Shown here piece by piece: positions 62,921 through 64,000 of a DNA stretch of 64,000 nt. The DNA is from Pseudoalteromonas sp. A601 (GTDB lineage Bacteria > Pseudomonadota > Gammaproteobacteria > Enterobacterales > Alteromonadaceae), in contig NZ_MXQF01000013.1 in NCBI RefSeq assembly GCF_002165575.1, positions 90,907-154,906 on the forward strand. Direction: 5' to 3'. A program made the position numbers and the translations under genes. The notes below the pieces were generated by a model that did not search any database, was not told where the DNA came from, and worked only from the letters and a program-made list of their open reading frames with translations. Every line of letters starts with the position of its first letter. Positions within the stretch are counted from its first letter, which is position 1.

Positions 62921-63069
62921 TTTTAAATATGAAAAATATCAGTTCAAAACTAATTAGCACTAATATACCAATTAGCTAACTGTGAGGCGTCAAAAGTTAT
63001 AGCGCGAACTAGCCCGCTACTTTGTAATTCTGTGAATCCGCGGTTTTCTAGATGGCTAAGATAAACTCT

Positions 63070-63960
63070 TTAAAGCTTTTCAATTTCAAGCTTTGATATC
63101 ACCCACTTATGTAGAGCATCATCATTGTAACGAGGATGCCAAGCGGCAATTACATCAAAAGGCTCTGGAGATTGATCTAATTTAATTTTAATTAAATCTA
63201 ACCCTTCAATCGCCTTTGATGGTAAAAAAGCAATTGAGTCAGTTGTTTCTAGATACATTGGTACGATGGAGAAACAAGGGGCAGAAACAACAATATTACG
63301 TTTTAATCCAAATCGTTTAAACCAATCATCAATTGAGCCTTTAAAATTTGGCCGTGAAGGTGAAGCAATAATACTTGGATAGTTTGCAATTTCAGTTAAT
63401 GAAGGGTTTGTTTGTGATATAGATGAATGAGGTGAAGCAACACATATATGATGTTCTTCAAATAGCTTTATTATTGGATAACTATCAGGAATATAATCAG
63501 GAAATGCAATTGCTAAATTAACTTTTCCATTTTCCATCAATTCATTAAGTTTATCGATTTCAAAGTCTCTAACTATTAACTTTAAATTAGGTGACTCTTT
63601 CCTTAACTTTGAGATCAAATCAGGTAAAACGACTTGCTGCGCATAATCTGTTGCTGCAATAACAAAAGTACCTGTAACAGTTTTAGGATCAAACACTTTT
63701 GGTGATAATAGTGCATTAAAATCATTCAGAACTTTGTCAATTTCTATTGCTATTTGTTCAGCAAACGGCGTGGGAATAAAGCCATTCGTTTTCCTTAAAA
63801 ATAGTCTGTCATCAAAAACATCTCGAAGTTTTTTCAATTGCTCACTAACAGCTTGTTGCGTAAGGCCTAATTGGCTTGCTGCTTTTGAAGCATTTTTCTC
63901 CATTATAAGCGCTTGAAATATTCTTAATTGTTTTATATCTAGTCTATCTAATTTACTCAA
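63070..63960 (-). CDS. LysR-family transcriptional regulator (right edge)
   Basis: A 296-residue LysR protein. Helix-turn-helix IMEKNASKAASQLGLTQQAVSEQLKKLR near residues 17-44, then a substrate-binding-like effector domain. The start appears to be TTG (63958-63960); an in-frame stop lies about 25 nt further upstream with no ATG between. The sequence just upstream resembles an insertion-sequence end, so the native start or promoter may have been displaced. Target unknown. Confidence 0.85.
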   Translation of the reverse strand: MSKLDRLDIKQLRIFQALIMEKNASKAASQLGLTQQAVSEQLKKLRDVFDDRLFLRKTNGFIPTPFAEQIAIEIDKVLNDFNALLSPKVFDPKTVTGTFVIAATDYAQQVVLPDLISKLRKESPNLKLIVRDFEIDKLNELMENGKVNLAIAFPDYIPDSYPIIKLFEEHHICVASPHSSISQTNPSLTEIANYPSIIASPSRPNFKGSIDDWFKRFGLKRNIVVSAPCFSIVPMYLETTDSIAFLPSKAIEGLDLIKIKLDQSPEPFDVIAAWHPRYNDDALHKWVISKLEIEKL

Positions 63961-63969
63961 AAGTTCGTT

Positions 63970-64000
63970 TGAATCGCCCCGAGTTCATCGGAGACCAGTT
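63970..64000. mobile_element. Possible terminal inverted repeat of an IS3-family element
   Basis: TGAATCGCCCCGAGTTCATC then GGAGAC resembles, from memory, the TGAA-CGCCCCG-GGAGAC ends of some IS3-family elements. The body would lie outside the window. Confidence 0.35.

Larger units (their letters stand above)
62374..63069. other. Gene-poor AT-rich region holding parS-like sites 3 and 4
   Basis: About 700 bp without a credible gene. Contains two TTCCACATTGTGGAA palindromes 47 bp apart (centre to centre). Confidence 0.5.

Noticed and set aside
61380..63069. Replication origin with DnaA boxes or iterons
   Set aside because: The region is gene-poor and carries three parS-like sites, but I found no DnaA-box cluster, no iterons and no initiator gene.

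Overview
The window looks like part of a secondary replicon (chromid) of a marine, alga-associated gammaproteobacterium, most likely Pseudoalteromonas or a close relative. This rests on the gene families and AT-rich base composition; no rRNA, tRNA or replication initiator is present to prove it. A P1-type parA-parB pair lies at 6.1-8.3 kb. Four copies of the palindrome TTCCACANTGTGGAA, one just upstream of parA and three at 61.8-62.9 kb, look like parS centromere sites of the Vibrio chromosome II type.

Most of the window is a saccharide-utilisation region that fits ulvan, the rhamnose-3-sulfate / uronic acid polymer of green algae. Extracytoplasmic depolymerisation is encoded at 26.1-38.0 kb: two sulfatases, a GH78 rhamnosidase, a GH39-like enzyme, a polysaccharide lyase and a GH106 rhamnosidase, nearly all lipoproteins. 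Uronate catabolism is a tight minus-strand operon at 16.8-11.4 kb (kdgK-dctP-dctQ-dctM-kduD-kduI). Rhamnose catabolism is a minus-strand operon at 61.2-54.7 kb (rhaD aldolase/dehydrogenase - rhaI - NCS1 permease - class II FBP aldolase), with the kinase at 3.2-4.6 kb. An FMN L-lactate dehydrogenase (46.4 kb) and fructose-1,6-bisphosphatase (18.9 kb) complete the path from L-lactate and DHAP into central metabolism. Two closely similar DeoR regulators flank the kinase gene and the uronate operon. A direct-repeat motif TGATTG-N4-TGATT lies in front of five promoters (rhaK/deoR1, kdgK/deoR2, a chemoreceptor, sulfatase/GH78, rhaD), suggesting one regulon.

Between the GH106 gene and lldD (38.1-46.3 kb) sits an island unlike its surroundings. 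On the minus strand it carries three adjacent genes each with a HEPN RNx3H-type motif, a P-loop ATPase, a small orphan protein and a Panacea-domain antitoxin with an unrecognised toxin candidate. Short integron-attC-like elements separate several of these genes. The island also holds a minimal tyrosine recombinase and an integrase remnant. I read it as a degraded integron-like cassette array or defence island inside the polysaccharide locus.

Other content: at the left edge, a partial AAA ATPase, an integrase and a diguanylate cyclase. PntA1-A2-B transhydrogenase (8.3-11.2 kb), visibly more GC-rich than its neighbours. A HAD phosphatase, a LysR regulator, and an alkaline phosphatase with an 18-bp minisatellite. 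A KdpDE-like two-component pair beside a Ktr potassium transporter (47.7-51.9 kb). A DUF1800-DUF1501 pair (52.0-54.6 kb). At the right edge, a LysR gene and what may be the end of an insertion sequence.
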